Origin: Pseudomonas veronii
GTDB lineage: Bacteria > Pseudomonadota > Gammaproteobacteria > Pseudomonadales > Pseudomonadaceae
Assembly (NCBI RefSeq): GCF_001439695.1
Contig: NZ_JYLL01000028.1
Coordinates: 17,608 to 81,607 of the forward strand
DNA length: 64,000 nt
Reading direction: 5' to 3'
The notes below the pieces were generated by a model. It saw nothing but the letters and a program-made list of their open reading frames with translations. It made no database searches and had not been told where the DNA came from. Made by a program: the position numbers and the translations under genes. This document shows, piece after piece, positions 26,125-35,073 of the stretch (its first letter is position 1; every line of letters starts with the position of its first letter).

Positions 26125-26870
26125 GCATCCTGTTGGAAACCAAGAACCTGGAGCTGGCCTATGGCGCGTTCCATGCGGTCAACGGCGTCAACCTGAAGGT
26201 CGCGGCCGGCACCATCCACACCATCATCGGCCCCAACGGCGCGGGCAAAACCAGCCTGTTCCACTGCCTGACCGGCGAACGCCAGGCCACCGCCGGGGCG
26301 ATCCATTTCGACGGCCAGCCACTGATGCGCAAACCGGCCCACGCCCGCGTCGGCCTCGGTATGGCGCGTTCGTTCCAGCTCACCAGCCTGTTCCAGAACC
26401 TCAGCGTGCGCGAAAACCTGCGCCTGGCCGCCCAAGGTCGCGACGGTGCGCGTGCCTTGAATTTCTGGCGTCGGGTCGAGAGCAAGCGCGAACACCTGGA
26501 GATGGCCGACCAGGTGCTCGAACGCCTGCAACTCACGGCCCGCGCCGCGACCCTGGCCGGCGAGTTGTCCCATGGCCAGCAACGGGTGCTGGAGGTGGGC
26601 ATGTCGATCTGTTCCAAGCCGAAACTGTTGATGCTCGACGAGCCCACCTCGGGCATGGGCATCGATGACATCCCGATCATGACTCAACTGATCAGCGACC
26701 TGGGCCGCGACCACACGGTGCTGCTGATCGAACACAACATGAGCATCGTCATGTCCATCAGCCAGCGCATCACGGTGATGAGCCACGGCCAGATCCTGGT
26801 GGAAGGCACGCCGGAGTTCGTGCGCGCCGATGAACGTGTGCGAACGGCTTATCTTGGGGAGGCTGCCTGA
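26121..26870 (+). CDS. Liv-type ABC transporter ATPase (LivG family)
   Basis: 249-aa ATPase with Walker A GPNGAGKTS, the LivG-type GMARSFQLTSLFQNLSVREN, a signature LSHGQQRVLEVG (His in place of the usual first Gly, common in this family) and Walker B LLMLDEPTSGM. ATG 26121 gives homology from the start (SILLETKNLELAYG). Coupled on both sides to livM and livF. Confidence 0.9.
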   Translation: MSILLETKNLELAYGAFHAVNGVNLKVAAGTIHTIIGPNGAGKTSLFHCLTGERQATAGAIHFDGQPLMRKPAHARVGLGMARSFQLTSLFQNLSVRENLRLAAQGRDGARALNFWRRVESKREHLEMADQVLERLQLTARAATLAGELSHGQQRVLEVGMSICSKPKLLMLDEPTSGMGIDDIPIMTQLISDLGRDHTVLLIEHNMSIVMSISQRITVMSHGQILVEGTPEFVRADERVRTAYLGEAA

Positions 26871-27565
26871 TGCTGATCGTCGAGAATATCCATTCCTACT
26901 ACGACAAGAGCCACGTGCTCGAAGGCGTGTCGCTGACCGTCAACCCCGGCGAACTGGTGACCCTGCTCGGCCGCAACGGCGCCGGCAAGACCACCACGCT
27001 GCGCAGCATCCTCGGCATCATCTGCCCGCGCCAGGGCCAGATCCACTTCAACGGCCAGGCGCTGGTGGGCCAGAAGATCTTTGAAATCGCACGCCAGGGG
27101 TTGGCGTTGGTGCCGGAGAACCGCGGGATCTTCCGCCTGCTCACCGTCGAGGAAAACCTGCGCATCGCCGCGCGCAAGAGCAGCCGCTGGCAACTCGAAG
27201 ACGTCTACGGCATGTTCCCGCGCCTCAAGGAGCGACGCAAAAACGCCGGCCACGCGCTCTCCGGCGGCGAGCAACAGATGCTCGCCATCGCCCGCGCCCT
27301 GCTCAACGATCCCAAGCTGCTGATCCTCGACGAACCCACCGAAGGCCTGGCCCCGGTGATCGTCGACGAGTTGGTGAAGATCCTGCGCAAGGTCAAGGAC
27401 GACGGCCTGCCGGTGCTGCTGGTGGAACAGAACCTGATGGTCTGCGACAAGCTCGCCGACCGCCATTACGTGCTCGAACAGGGCCGCGTGGTGTACGAGG
27501 GCAGCGCGCAAGCCTTCCGCGCCGACCCGACGATCAAGAACCGCTACCTGGCCCTGAGTGCCTGA
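26870..27565 (+). CDS. Liv-type ABC transporter ATPase (LivF family)
   Basis: 231-aa ATPase with Walker A GRNGAGKTT, signature ALSGGEQQML, Walker B LLILDEPTEGL and the LivF-typical ALVPENRGIFRLLTVEENL. It overlaps livG by one base. It completes the five-part importer and is followed at once by the hydrolase genes. Confidence 0.9.
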   Translation: MLIVENIHSYYDKSHVLEGVSLTVNPGELVTLLGRNGAGKTTTLRSILGIICPRQGQIHFNGQALVGQKIFEIARQGLALVPENRGIFRLLTVEENLRIAARKSSRWQLEDVYGMFPRLKERRKNAGHALSGGEQQMLAIARALLNDPKLLILDEPTEGLAPVIVDELVKILRKVKDDGLPVLLVEQNLMVCDKLADRHYVLEQGRVVYEGSAQAFRADPTIKNRYLALSA

Positions 27566-27578
27566 CCGGAGTTCGAAG

Positions 27579-28847
27579 ATGAATAGCTTTGCACAACCGC
27601 TCCAGAGCAACGCCCCGCTGATCAACCGCGACCGTCTGTGGCAATCGCTGATGGACCTGGCCCGACTCGGCGCCACCGTCAAAGGCGGCGTGTGCCGCCT
27701 GGCCCTCACCGACCTCGACCGCCAGGCCCGCGACCTGTTCGTGCAGTGGTGCGAGGCGGCCGGGTGCAGTGTCAGCGTCGACGCCATCGGCAATATTTTT
27801 GCCCGGCGCCCAGGGCGCAATCCCGCCCTGCCGCCGGTGATGACCGGCAGCCACATCGACACCCAGCCCACCGGCGGCAAGTTCGACGGTTGCTTCGGGG
27901 TGATGGCCGGCCTGGAAGTGATCCGCACCCTCAATGATTTGAAGATCGAGACCGAAGCGCCGATCGAGGTGGTGGTATGGACCAATGAAGAAGGCTCGCG
28001 CTTCCCGCCGTGCATGATGGGGTCCGGGGTGTTCGCCGGGAAGTTCGACTTGCAGGACACCTTGGACAAGCAGGACGACCAGGGCCTGTCGGTGGGCGCG
28101 GAATTGCGGCGCATCGGTTATGCCGGTTCGCGTGCGGTGCTCGGCCATCCAGTCGGTGCGTATTTCGAGGCGCATATCGAACAAGGCCCGGTGCTGGAAG
28201 ACCGCGCCACCACCATCGGCGTGGTGATGGGCTGCCTGGGCCAGAAGTGGTTCGACCTGACCCTCACCGGCGTCGAAGCCCACGCCGGCCCGACGCCGAT
28301 GCACCTGCGCAAGGACGCCCTGGTCGGCGCCGCCGAGGTGGTCAGCGCGGTCAACCGCATCGCACATCAACAGCAACCCCACGCCTGCGGCACGGTCGGC
28401 TGCCTGAGCCTGCGCCCCGGCTCGCGCAATGTGATTCCGGGCCAGGTCCAGATGACCATCGACCTGCGCCATCTGCATGCCGACAAGCTGCAGGCCATGG
28501 TCGATGAAGTGCGCAGCGTGATCGAAGCCAGCGCCGCACGCCACGGCCTGACGTTCGAGTTGACCGCTACCGCCGACTTCCCGCCGCTGGACTTCCACCC
28601 GGCCTGCGTCAACGCCGTGCGCGACGCCGCCGACGCCTTGGGCCTGAGCCATATGGACATCGTCAGCGGCGCCGGGCACGACGCGATTTTCGTCGCCGAA
28701 CTGGGCCCGGCCGGGATGATTTTTGTGCCATGCGAAGGCGGCATCAGCCACAACGAAATCGAGAACGCCGCACCAGATGATCTGGCGGCAGGTTGCGCGG
28801 TGTTGCTGCGCGCCATGGTCAATGCGGCACAGGGGGATCAGGCATGA
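27579..28847 (+). CDS. M20-family N-carbamoyl-L-amino-acid hydrolase / allantoate amidohydrolase-like
   Basis: 422-aa zinc amidohydrolase of the HyuC/AllC group. Metal-binding and substrate motifs are seen in GSHIDTQPTGGKFDGCFGV, VVWTNEEGSRFPPCMMGSGV, FEAHIEQGPVLE and, near the end, IVSGAGHDAIFVAEL. The dimerisation domain carries GVEAHAGPTPMHLRKDAL. ATG 27579 has a GGAG site; GTG 27558 would overlap livF. It would release ammonia and CO2 from a carbamoyl amino acid or a ureide. The exact substrate cannot be read from sequence. Confidence 0.88.
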   Translation: MNSFAQPLQSNAPLINRDRLWQSLMDLARLGATVKGGVCRLALTDLDRQARDLFVQWCEAAGCSVSVDAIGNIFARRPGRNPALPPVMTGSHIDTQPTGGKFDGCFGVMAGLEVIRTLNDLKIETEAPIEVVVWTNEEGSRFPPCMMGSGVFAGKFDLQDTLDKQDDQGLSVGAELRRIGYAGSRAVLGHPVGAYFEAHIEQGPVLEDRATTIGVVMGCLGQKWFDLTLTGVEAHAGPTPMHLRKDALVGAAEVVSAVNRIAHQQQPHACGTVGCLSLRPGSRNVIPGQVQMTIDLRHLHADKLQAMVDEVRSVIEASAARHGLTFELTATADFPPLDFHPACVNAVRDAADALGLSHMDIVSGAGHDAIFVAELGPAGMIFVPCEGGISHNEIENAAPDDLAAGCAVLLRAMVNAAQGDQA

Positions 28848-30250
28848 GTGAGATCGGCCAACTGACGGCGGTGCAACTGCTGCAGCATTTTCGTGACAAG
28901 AGCTTGTCGCCGGTGGAAGTCACCGAAGACGCGCTGTTGCGCATCGAGCGCTATAACCCGCTGGTCAATGCCTATTGCCATGTCGATGCCGAGGGCGCAC
29001 TCAACGCCGCACGCGCCTCGCAAGCGCGCTGGTTGAAAGGCGCACCCTGCGGTGCGCTGGATGGCGTACCGGCGTCGATCAAGGACCTCACGCTGACCCT
29101 CGGCATGCCCACGCGCAAGGGCTCGCGCACCTCTTCGGCCGAGGGCCCGTGGGACGTGGACGCGCCCTTCCCGGCGTTTATGCGCAAGGCCGGTGCGGTG
29201 CTGCTGGGCAAGACCACCACCCCGGAATTCGGCTGGAAAGGCGTCACCGACAACCCGCTGTACGGCATCACCCGCAACCCGTGGGACACGCGCATGACCA
29301 CCGGCGGTTCCTCCGGCGGCGCGGGCGCGGCGGCTGCGCTGAACCTGGGGGTGTTGCACCAAGGCAGCGATGCCGGCGGCTCGATCCGCATTCCCTGTGC
29401 GTTTACCGGCACCTTCGGGATCAAGCCGACCTTCGGCTATGTGCCGCAGTGGCCGGCCAGTTCGATGACGATCCTGTCGCACCTGGGGCCGATGACCCGC
29501 ACCGTGGAAGACAGCGTCTTGATGCTGCAAACCGTCGCACAACCGGATGCGCGAGACGGCTTGATCGGCGCGCCAAGGACCGCGCCCTGGTTGTCGGAGA
29601 CCGTGGATTTGAAGGGCCTGCGCATTGCCTACAGCCCCACCTTCGGCTACGTCGATGTCGACCCGCAGGTGGCCAAAGTGGTCGCCCGGGCTGTGGCGGG
29701 CCTGGTGCAGTTGGGCGCCCATGTCGAACAGATCGACCCGGGTTTCAGCGACCCGCAGGAGGTGTTCAACACCTTGTGGGCGGCCGGCGCGGCCCGCCTG
29801 ACCGGCCCGATGAGCGAGGCGCAAAAGCAGCTGCTCGACCCCGGCCTGCTGCGTATCGCGCAACGCGGTGAGGGCCTGAGCCTGGACGATTTCAGCGCGG
29901 CCCTGGAAGCACGGGCAGCCCTGGTGGCGCGGATGGCGGCATTCCATGAACACTACGATGTGCTGGTGTCGCCGATGATGCCGATCACCGCGTTCGAGGC
30001 CGGGCACAACGTGCCGCCAGGCTCCGGGATGCAGGAATGGATGGAGTGGACACCGTTCACCTACCCCTTCAACCTGACCCAGCAACCGGCAGCGTCGGTG
30101 CCGTGCGGGTTGGCGGCGAATGGCTTGCCGGTGGGGTTGCACGTGGTGGCGGCGCGGTTTGCCGATGAGACGGTGTTGCGGGTTTGCCAGGCATATGCAA
30201 AGGCATTCCCTACCGCCCCCCTGCCAGCCCCGATCACCGGAGCAGCGTAG
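28844..30250 (+). CDS. Amidase-signature family amidase
   Basis: 468-aa amidase. The Ser-cisSer-Lys triad is visible: K80 in PASIKDL, S156 in TGGSSGGAGAAAA and nucleophile S180 in GSDAGGSIRIP, with the correct 24-residue spacing. ATG 28844 overlaps the carbamoylase stop (ATGA). Together with the preceding hydrolase it implies stepwise cleavage of an imported amide. It could also resemble AtzF/GatA-like enzymes in sequence, but operon context argues for catabolism. Confidence 0.88.
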   Translation: MSEIGQLTAVQLLQHFRDKSLSPVEVTEDALLRIERYNPLVNAYCHVDAEGALNAARASQARWLKGAPCGALDGVPASIKDLTLTLGMPTRKGSRTSSAEGPWDVDAPFPAFMRKAGAVLLGKTTTPEFGWKGVTDNPLYGITRNPWDTRMTTGGSSGGAGAAAALNLGVLHQGSDAGGSIRIPCAFTGTFGIKPTFGYVPQWPASSMTILSHLGPMTRTVEDSVLMLQTVAQPDARDGLIGAPRTAPWLSETVDLKGLRIAYSPTFGYVDVDPQVAKVVARAVAGLVQLGAHVEQIDPGFSDPQEVFNTLWAAGAARLTGPMSEAQKQLLDPGLLRIAQRGEGLSLDDFSAALEARAALVARMAAFHEHYDVLVSPMMPITAFEAGHNVPPGSGMQEWMEWTPFTYPFNLTQQPAASVPCGLAANGLPVGLHVVAARFADETVLRVCQAYAKAFPTAPLPAPITGAA

Positions 30251-30262
30251 ATCCAACCCAAC

Positions 30263-30351
30263 GGTGCGAGGGGCTTGCTCCCGATTGCAGTGTGTCAGTT
30301 GACTGATCGGGTTCTGGCACACCCCCATCGGGAGCAAGCCCCCTCCCACAG
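30263..30351. repeat. REPIN (degenerate left arm)
   Basis: The left arm GTGCGAGGGGCTTGCTCCCGAT has lost bases compared with the usual TGTGGGAGGGGGCTTGCTCCCGAT; the right arm ATCGGGAGCAAGCCCCCTCCCACA is intact. It lies between the amidase and lysR genes. Confidence 0.82.
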
Positions 30352-30402
30352 TTTTTGAGCGCATTCCACTACAATAGGCCCCCAATCATCCCCGGGGGCT
30401 TC

Positions 30403-31266
30403 ATGGACATCGAACTGGCACGCACTTTCCTCGAAATCACCCGCTGCGGCAGCCTGGCCGCGGCGGCCGAGAAACTGCACGTCACCCAGACCGCCATCAC
30501 CGCACGCGTGAAGAACCTCGAAAGCCAGCTGGACAGCACGCTGTTTGTGCGCAACCGCGCCGGTGCGCGGCTGACCGCCGACGGCGAGGCCTTTGTGGTG
30601 TACGCCAACCAGTTGCTGCAAACCTGGGAAGCCGCGCGCCGCGACCTGCCATTGCCCGAGGGCTATCGCAATGTGCTGCATATCGGCGGTGAGGTCAGCC
30701 TGTGTAACCCGTTGATGCTCGGCTGGGCCCAGGCCTTGCGCGAACATATCCCAGGCTATGCGCTGCGCACGGAAATCCGTGAGGGCGAATACCTGCTGCG
30801 CCAATTGGAACTGGGTGTGCTCGACGCCGCGCTGGTGTTCCAGCCGCAGTACTGGCCGGGTTTGCAGGTGGAGCAGGTGCTGGAAGAAAAGCTGATCCTG
30901 GTGCAACTGGTGAGCAAGCCGGGCCCGTATGTGTATATCGACTGGGGCCCGGGGTTTCGCCAGCAGCATGACGCCGCGCTGCCCGACAAGGCCCGCGCTG
31001 CGCTGAGTTTCAACCTCGGGCCCTTGGCGCTGCAGTACATTCTGGAGAACGGCGGTGCCGGGTATTTCCGTACCCGAGTGGTGCAAAGCTACCTCGACAG
31101 CGGCGTGATGCAACGCGCGCCCAAGGCGCCGGAGTTCAGCTTCCCGACGTTCCTGGTGTACTCACGGGCGCGGGATTCGGCCGTGTTGCAGCAGGCGCTG
31201 GAGTTGCTGCGCGGTGTGGTCAAGGCGGAAAGCGACTGGTCGCAACGCTGGGACCCGCTGATTTGA
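30403..31266 (+). CDS. LysR-family transcriptional regulator
   Basis: 287-aa LysR protein: N-terminal winged helix (residues 1-60, ARTFLEITRCGSLAAAAEKLHVTQTAITARVKNLE) and a co-inducer domain. ATG 30403 follows a GGGGG site. It is codirectional with the amidase but separated by a REPIN, so it may or may not control that operon. Confidence 0.85.
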   Translation: MDIELARTFLEITRCGSLAAAAEKLHVTQTAITARVKNLESQLDSTLFVRNRAGARLTADGEAFVVYANQLLQTWEAARRDLPLPEGYRNVLHIGGEVSLCNPLMLGWAQALREHIPGYALRTEIREGEYLLRQLELGVLDAALVFQPQYWPGLQVEQVLEEKLILVQLVSKPGPYVYIDWGPGFRQQHDAALPDKARAALSFNLGPLALQYILENGGAGYFRTRVVQSYLDSGVMQRAPKAPEFSFPTFLVYSRARDSAVLQQALELLRGVVKAESDWSQRWDPLI

Positions 31267-31385
31267 ATGTTCACGCCTGAGCCCGTCCTAGCGCGGGTTC
31301 GCCTATTGGACCAAAACTCGCACATTCTCCACCGCCCGAGAGCATGGCACGCGTGCCGTTGAAACTGGCGCTGACGCCATAATGC

Positions 31386-31419
31386 AAAAAGGGCATACAG
31401 GCGCTCGGCCTGTATGCCC
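31386..31419 (-). terminator. Rho-independent terminator of the PPC-domain gene
   Basis: GGGCATACAGG (31391-31401) and CCTGTATGCCC (31409-31419) form a perfect 11-bp stem with a 7-nt loop. On the minus strand it is followed by TTTTT, directly after the stop at 31442. Confidence 0.88.
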
Positions 31420-31441
31420 TGGGTACTACCGGTTTACTGCA

Positions 31442-32953
31442 TCAGCTCTTGGTGCTGCTGAGCAGCGTCTGTTTGCACAAGTGGCCAAAACTGACGTACT
31501 CGACATTGTCACCACCGACACCGATGCCCGGATACTCCAGTACCTCCATGCGCCACACGCCGTAGTTAAAGTCGCTGCGCCAGGTGTTTTTGTAGCCCTG
31601 GGCATAATCGACAAAGGTGGTCTGGAAATCACCGGAGCACGTGCCCACGTTGATCGTGCCGCCGGCTTGACCCGAGCTGTCGGTGGCCGCCGAGTAGGCC
31701 TTGTAGACGATATTGCCGGTGTCCGGGTTGATATGCTGATCGAGATACACAATCGGATGCAGCCCTACCAGCGGCGCACCGGTGCTGTCCGACAGGCCCA
31801 TGGTCCAAGTCAGATCGCGATAGGCTTGGGTGGTCATGTAGCCATAGCCCACATTGGAAGCGGAGGACGGGATGCGCAACACATTCGCCTCGCCTTTCAC
31901 ATCAGGGCTGTTCACCCGCGGGCTGGAACCCAGCGACAGGTTGTATTTGCCCGTCGCGCTCCACGGTTCGTTCGGGTGCTGGTTCGGACGCACGCGCACT
32001 TTGACCACCCCTCCGACGCCAGGGCTCGGGATCGAGGTCGATAGCACATTCGCGCCCACGGTGACCCACTGCGCGCCATCGAAACGCTCCAGTATCCATT
32101 TGCCTCGCGCGCTGCCGCTGGCAGCGTCGGCAGTCAATGCGATCCCCACGCTCTGGCCACGTACTGCGGTGAAGTCGAAGTAATCAACGTCATCGAGACT
32201 GTCGGCATTGCCACTGATGTAGTTCAGCGTGTCAGGCAGTTTGAAGGCGGTGTCCGGCGTGTCATTGGGTTCGAAGGCGTCGAGGTTGGTATCGACCGCC
32301 ACACCGAACTGAAAGCCCGACCCCTGGACCGCCGCGTTGGCTTCCATGAACCAGTAGTAATCACCGGCCGGCACCACGCCGCCAAGGCTCTCATCAGCGG
32401 TGCCCGGGTTATTGGAGGTGCCCAAGGGCAGCGGATTGCCCTGGCCGTCGTCCTGGAACAAGGTCAACGACATGTCGGTGCCCGCCGTCTGGCTGACCAG
32501 CAGAGCGTTGATCCGGGCCTTCTTCGGCAGGTTGAAGTGGTAGCACAGCAAATCGCCGGTTTGCACGCCGGTGATCGTATAGAGCGCGTTGACATCCAGC
32601 GTGGTTTCACAACCCTGAACCAGCGCCGCCTGCACTGCAGCAGCCTGTTTGGCAGTGGCTTTCTGTACTTGGGTGACGGGGGCCGGCGCGGTGTTGTCTT
32701 CCACCACCGAATCGGCCTCGGCCTTCGCGACGAATACCGCTTTCTTCGACTGAGCGTCTGCCCGCAGTTGCTGTTTCAGCGCCGTGGGAGCCTTGTTGGC
32801 GGCGATTTTTGCACCGGATTTCAACGCCTGTTTGACGTTGGGTTGAAGCGCTTGCGCAGCCAGGTGAGGGTATTGCTCGGCCAGGGCGAAGGCCGAAACG
32901 AAGCAGGAGGCCGCCATGGCTGCACCCAGCATAAGGTTTTTTTTCGATTTCAT
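31442..32953 (-). CDS. Secreted protein with PPC-like beta domains
   Basis: 503-aa exported protein. Signal peptide to about residue 26 (MKSKKNLMLGAAMAASCFVSAFALA), then an Ala/Lys/Gln-rich low-complexity stretch (about 30-110). Two regions resemble bacterial pre-peptidase C-terminal (PPC) domains: about 115-225 (ending VVPAGDYYWFMEA) and about 225-345 (DAFEPNDTPDTAFKLPD, DVDYFDF). The C-terminal 130 residues are unrecognised and hold two cysteines. No protease domain is present, so it is not a protease itself. It has its own terminator and an AT-rich leader. Function unknown. Confidence 0.65.
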   Translation of the reverse strand: MKSKKNLMLGAAMAASCFVSAFALAEQYPHLAAQALQPNVKQALKSGAKIAANKAPTALKQQLRADAQSKKAVFVAKAEADSVVEDNTAPAPVTQVQKATAKQAAAVQAALVQGCETTLDVNALYTITGVQTGDLLCYHFNLPKKARINALLVSQTAGTDMSLTLFQDDGQGNPLPLGTSNNPGTADESLGGVVPAGDYYWFMEANAAVQGSGFQFGVAVDTNLDAFEPNDTPDTAFKLPDTLNYISGNADSLDDVDYFDFTAVRGQSVGIALTADAASGSARGKWILERFDGAQWVTVGANVLSTSIPSPGVGGVVKVRVRPNQHPNEPWSATGKYNLSLGSSPRVNSPDVKGEANVLRIPSSASNVGYGYMTTQAYRDLTWTMGLSDSTGAPLVGLHPIVYLDQHINPDTGNIVYKAYSAATDSSGQAGGTINVGTCSGDFQTTFVDYAQGYKNTWRSDFNYGVWRMEVLEYPGIGVGGDNVEYVSFGHLCKQTLLSSTKS

Positions 32954-33069
32954 TTTTTATCCATCCATAGTTAAAAACTGAAGGTCAGGTGACATCCGGT
33001 CACCTGGGATGGACTGTAGGATATTACTGTATATATGTACAGTATTTTTTGAAAGGAATGCAGTGCCTT

Positions 33070-33447
33070 TCAGATGATGACGTTGCACCACCTGCGCCAA
33101 ACCGACCAAACCACCGTTGCGATGGCCCAAATGAACGCAAGGTAATAGGGCCACAACACCCAACGTTTGAGCGCTAAAGGAACAGACGCCAGTTCGGCTT
33201 CGGTCACAAGACCGGCTTTCACATGGCGTTTAGAGTCTGCAAGGTATTCAAAAATCAGCATCATGCGATATTGTCTGTCGATCCACTGGTTTCGTCGCCA
33301 AAAGCGCTTGTTGTTGCGAACTTCTTCGTTTTCACTGAAGTAACTTTCCAACTCGTCGAGTTTTGTATATTCGGCAAATAGCAGCAGTCCCAAGACGACA
33401 GACATCCCAACAAACAACACAATGGAATAAACGAGAAAAAAATCCAT
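33070..33447 (-). CDS. Small two-helix membrane protein, orphan immunity candidate
   Basis: 125-aa protein with an N-terminal membrane helix (FFLVYSIVLFVGMSVVLGLLLF), a charged middle (KLDELESYFSENEEVRNNKRFWRRN) and a C-terminal helix (WPYYLAFIWAIATVVWSVW). It is a clear paralog of the protein at 33695-34057, sharing LESYFSEN, NNKRFW/DNKRFW, TEAELAS and LKRWxLWPY. Directly upstream is a 10-residue scar of the toxin-like gene's tail, so it once had its own copy of that gene. Its role is inferred to be immunity; no family name is claimed. Confidence 0.7.
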   Translation of the reverse strand: MDFFLVYSIVLFVGMSVVLGLLLFAEYTKLDELESYFSENEEVRNNKRFWRRNQWIDRQYRMMLIFEYLADSKRHVKAGLVTEAELASVPLALKRWVLWPYYLAFIWAIATVVWSVWRRWCNVII

Positions 33448-33449
33448 GG

Positions 33450-33482
33450 TTAAGCCCCCTCTGGCTGGAATATCAAATCACC
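33450..33482 (-). pseudogene. Scar: C-terminal residues of a deleted toxin-like gene copy
   Basis: On the minus strand this reads GDLIFQPEGA-TAA, two bases before the start codon of the orphan immunity gene. The intact gene at 34060-35055 ends in the same ten residues and is also two bases from its immunity gene. The rest of this copy is missing. Confidence 0.8.
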
Positions 33483-33675
33483 AATGAAGTTGGCGTCAAA
33501 ATATAGGCAATCGAATACTGTCCGGACACAAGCCCTAGGGGGCTCAATCACATTTAGGAAGTTGCCTACACAGAAGAAGATCGGCGCCTACAGAAAAGTG
33601 CTAATACCTGGTCATCTCCAGAGCCCTTAAACCTCACCGACCCTTCCAGTACGGAATACTCAGGTTCATCCAGGT
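33483..33675. repeat. Direct repeat copy 1 (includes a remnant of the attH-like 3' end)
   Basis: This segment is similar along its length to 35074-35279: TGAAGTTGGCGTC, CACATTT(A/G)GGAAGTTGCCTAC, ACAGAAAAGTGCTAATACC(T/C)GGTCATCTCCAGA, and CAGTACGGAATA(C/T)TCAGGTTCATCCAGG. The part nearest 33600-33675 corresponds to the last codons of the AttH-like gene and no longer codes. Confidence 0.85.
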
Positions 33676-33694
33676 GGCGGTGAGGACAGGTGAG

Positions 33695-34057
33695 CTACCA
33701 TCGGTACCAAATGCTCCAAACGACTGATGCGATCAGCCAAATAAAAGAAAGACGATACGGCCAAAGTGCCCAACGCTTAAGGGATATCGGGATTGAAGCC
33801 AGCTCTGCCTCAGTCACATCGCCCCTCTTTACATGCAGTTTGGGCATTCCTAACAATTGATTGATCAGGAGCATGCGCTGAAACCTGTCGATCCGCATAT
33901 TTCTTCCCCAAAAACGTTTGTTATCGCAAACCAGCTTGTTTTCACTGAAGTAGCTTTCCAACACTTCGAGCTTTTTGCACTCTGCGTATAACATAAGTCC
34001 CACGCCAACCAGAGCGCCTATAAACAGTAAAATACTAAAGACGAGAAAAAGATCCAT
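33695..34057 (-). CDS. Small two-helix membrane protein, immunity candidate of the adjacent toxin-like gene
   Basis: 120-aa paralog of the protein at 33070-33447: N-terminal helix (LFLVFSILLFIGALVGVGLMLY), charged centre with LESYFSEN and DNKRFWGRN, C-terminal helix (WPYRLSFIWLIASVVWSIW). It begins 2 bp after the stop of the 331-aa gene, so it is translationally coupled to it. The arrangement (a larger membrane-active protein followed by a small membrane protein) is typical of toxin-immunity pairs. Not recognised as a named family. Confidence 0.7.
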   Translation of the reverse strand: MDLFLVFSILLFIGALVGVGLMLYAECKKLEVLESYFSENKLVCDNKRFWGRNMRIDRFQRMLLINQLLGMPKLHVKRGDVTEAELASIPISLKRWALWPYRLSFIWLIASVVWSIWYRW

Positions 34058-34059
34058 AG

Positions 34060-35055
34060 TCAGGCCCCCTCGGGTTGAAAGATCAAATCACCATCGATCT
34101 CTATAATCTTGCCGCCCAGAAATGCACCGGTATCCCCCCCTGCATTTCCTCCTATATACCCTCCCCCGGCGCCGCCGATAATTCCACACGTCAGTGCTCC
34201 GGGGCCTTTAGTTGCAATACCCAAAAAAATCGTACAGGCGCGACGCGTAGCAACAGCACCCGCCGCAGTGAGCCAGGATGCTCCTGCCACCCCACCCGCC
34301 AACCTCCCCATCTCCACATACTTCGCCCGCCGACACTGCGCCTCCCGCCCCACCATACACGCCTCCTTGATCTCCAAACCCGCTGCGCCCACATCCAGCG
34401 CCAGCCCAACATAAGTGCCCTTGCCCAACCACTTCGACGTCTGCGAAATCGCCTTCAAGCGCTGTGCATACCCGGCGATCTCGCCCTTATTCAGATAGCT
34501 TTTGGTTGAAATCCCCAGCACCTTCTTCAGCGATTGATTGCCGCGCAATCCCGTGCCAAATCGTGCGGCACCACGCAGTTGCGTGCCCAGCAGCGCCAGC
34601 AGCACTTGGCGCTGGCGGATAAACGCCTGGCGATCCAACCCGCCGGCTTTCAGGCGTTGATGCAGACGCTCGATTTCCTCCAATGTGTTCACGACTTCAT
34701 CCAGGTGCCGCGACCACGCCGATGTCGCACTGCCGATACCTATCGAGCCATACGTCAGAAGGCTCTGCAGCAGGTCGTAGTTATCGATCATCGTCTGTGC
34801 AGCCGCAGCGTCCAGCTCCAGGTTGCGATCAATTTCCTCGGCATAACGCACCCACCAGGATTCATTCCAGGAGCAACTGACGCTCTCGGTGTCTGGAACA
34901 ATCACCATCCGCCCCGGTATCACCCACCCGCGGCGCAGGTGATGATTCAACACATCAAAATGGTCAGAGTGCTGGCGGCTCATGCCGTGGCCCATCAGCC
35001 AGGTTTTCAAACTGCTGTAGCTGATTGGCTTGTCGTTGATGTATCCCCGCGCCAT
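34060..35055 (-). CDS. Putative glycine-zipper toxin/effector
   Basis: 331-aa protein without a signal peptide. Residues about 1-57 end in a LysM-like turn (NHHLRRGWVIPGRMVIVPD). The middle (about 75-210) is helical with heptad-like stretches (HLDEVVNTLEEIERLHQRL). The last 110 residues alternate hydrophobic and Gly/Ala segments (GRLAGGVAGASWLTAAGAVA and GGAGGGYIGGNAGGDTGAF), a glycine-zipper pattern found in membrane-inserting toxins. It is coupled to a small membrane protein and a duplicated orphan copy of it. A secreted (perhaps type VI) antibacterial effector is the best guess; no secretion gene adjoins it. Confidence 0.6.
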   Translation of the reverse strand: MARGYINDKPISYSSLKTWLMGHGMSRQHSDHFDVLNHHLRRGWVIPGRMVIVPDTESVSCSWNESWWVRYAEEIDRNLELDAAAAQTMIDNYDLLQSLLTYGSIGIGSATSAWSRHLDEVVNTLEEIERLHQRLKAGGLDRQAFIRQRQVLLALLGTQLRGAARFGTGLRGNQSLKKVLGISTKSYLNKGEIAGYAQRLKAISQTSKWLGKGTYVGLALDVGAAGLEIKEACMVGREAQCRRAKYVEMGRLAGGVAGASWLTAAGAVATRRACTIFLGIATKGPGALTCGIIGGAGGGYIGGNAGGDTGAFLGGKIIEIDGDLIFQPEGA

Positions 35056-35073
35056 GCCTTACATCCTTGATGC

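Noticed and set aside
24252..27565. True leucine/isoleucine/valine transporter
   Set aside because: The genes are Liv-type, but the operon ends in a carbamoylase and an amidase, so a gene name livHMGF is not justified.
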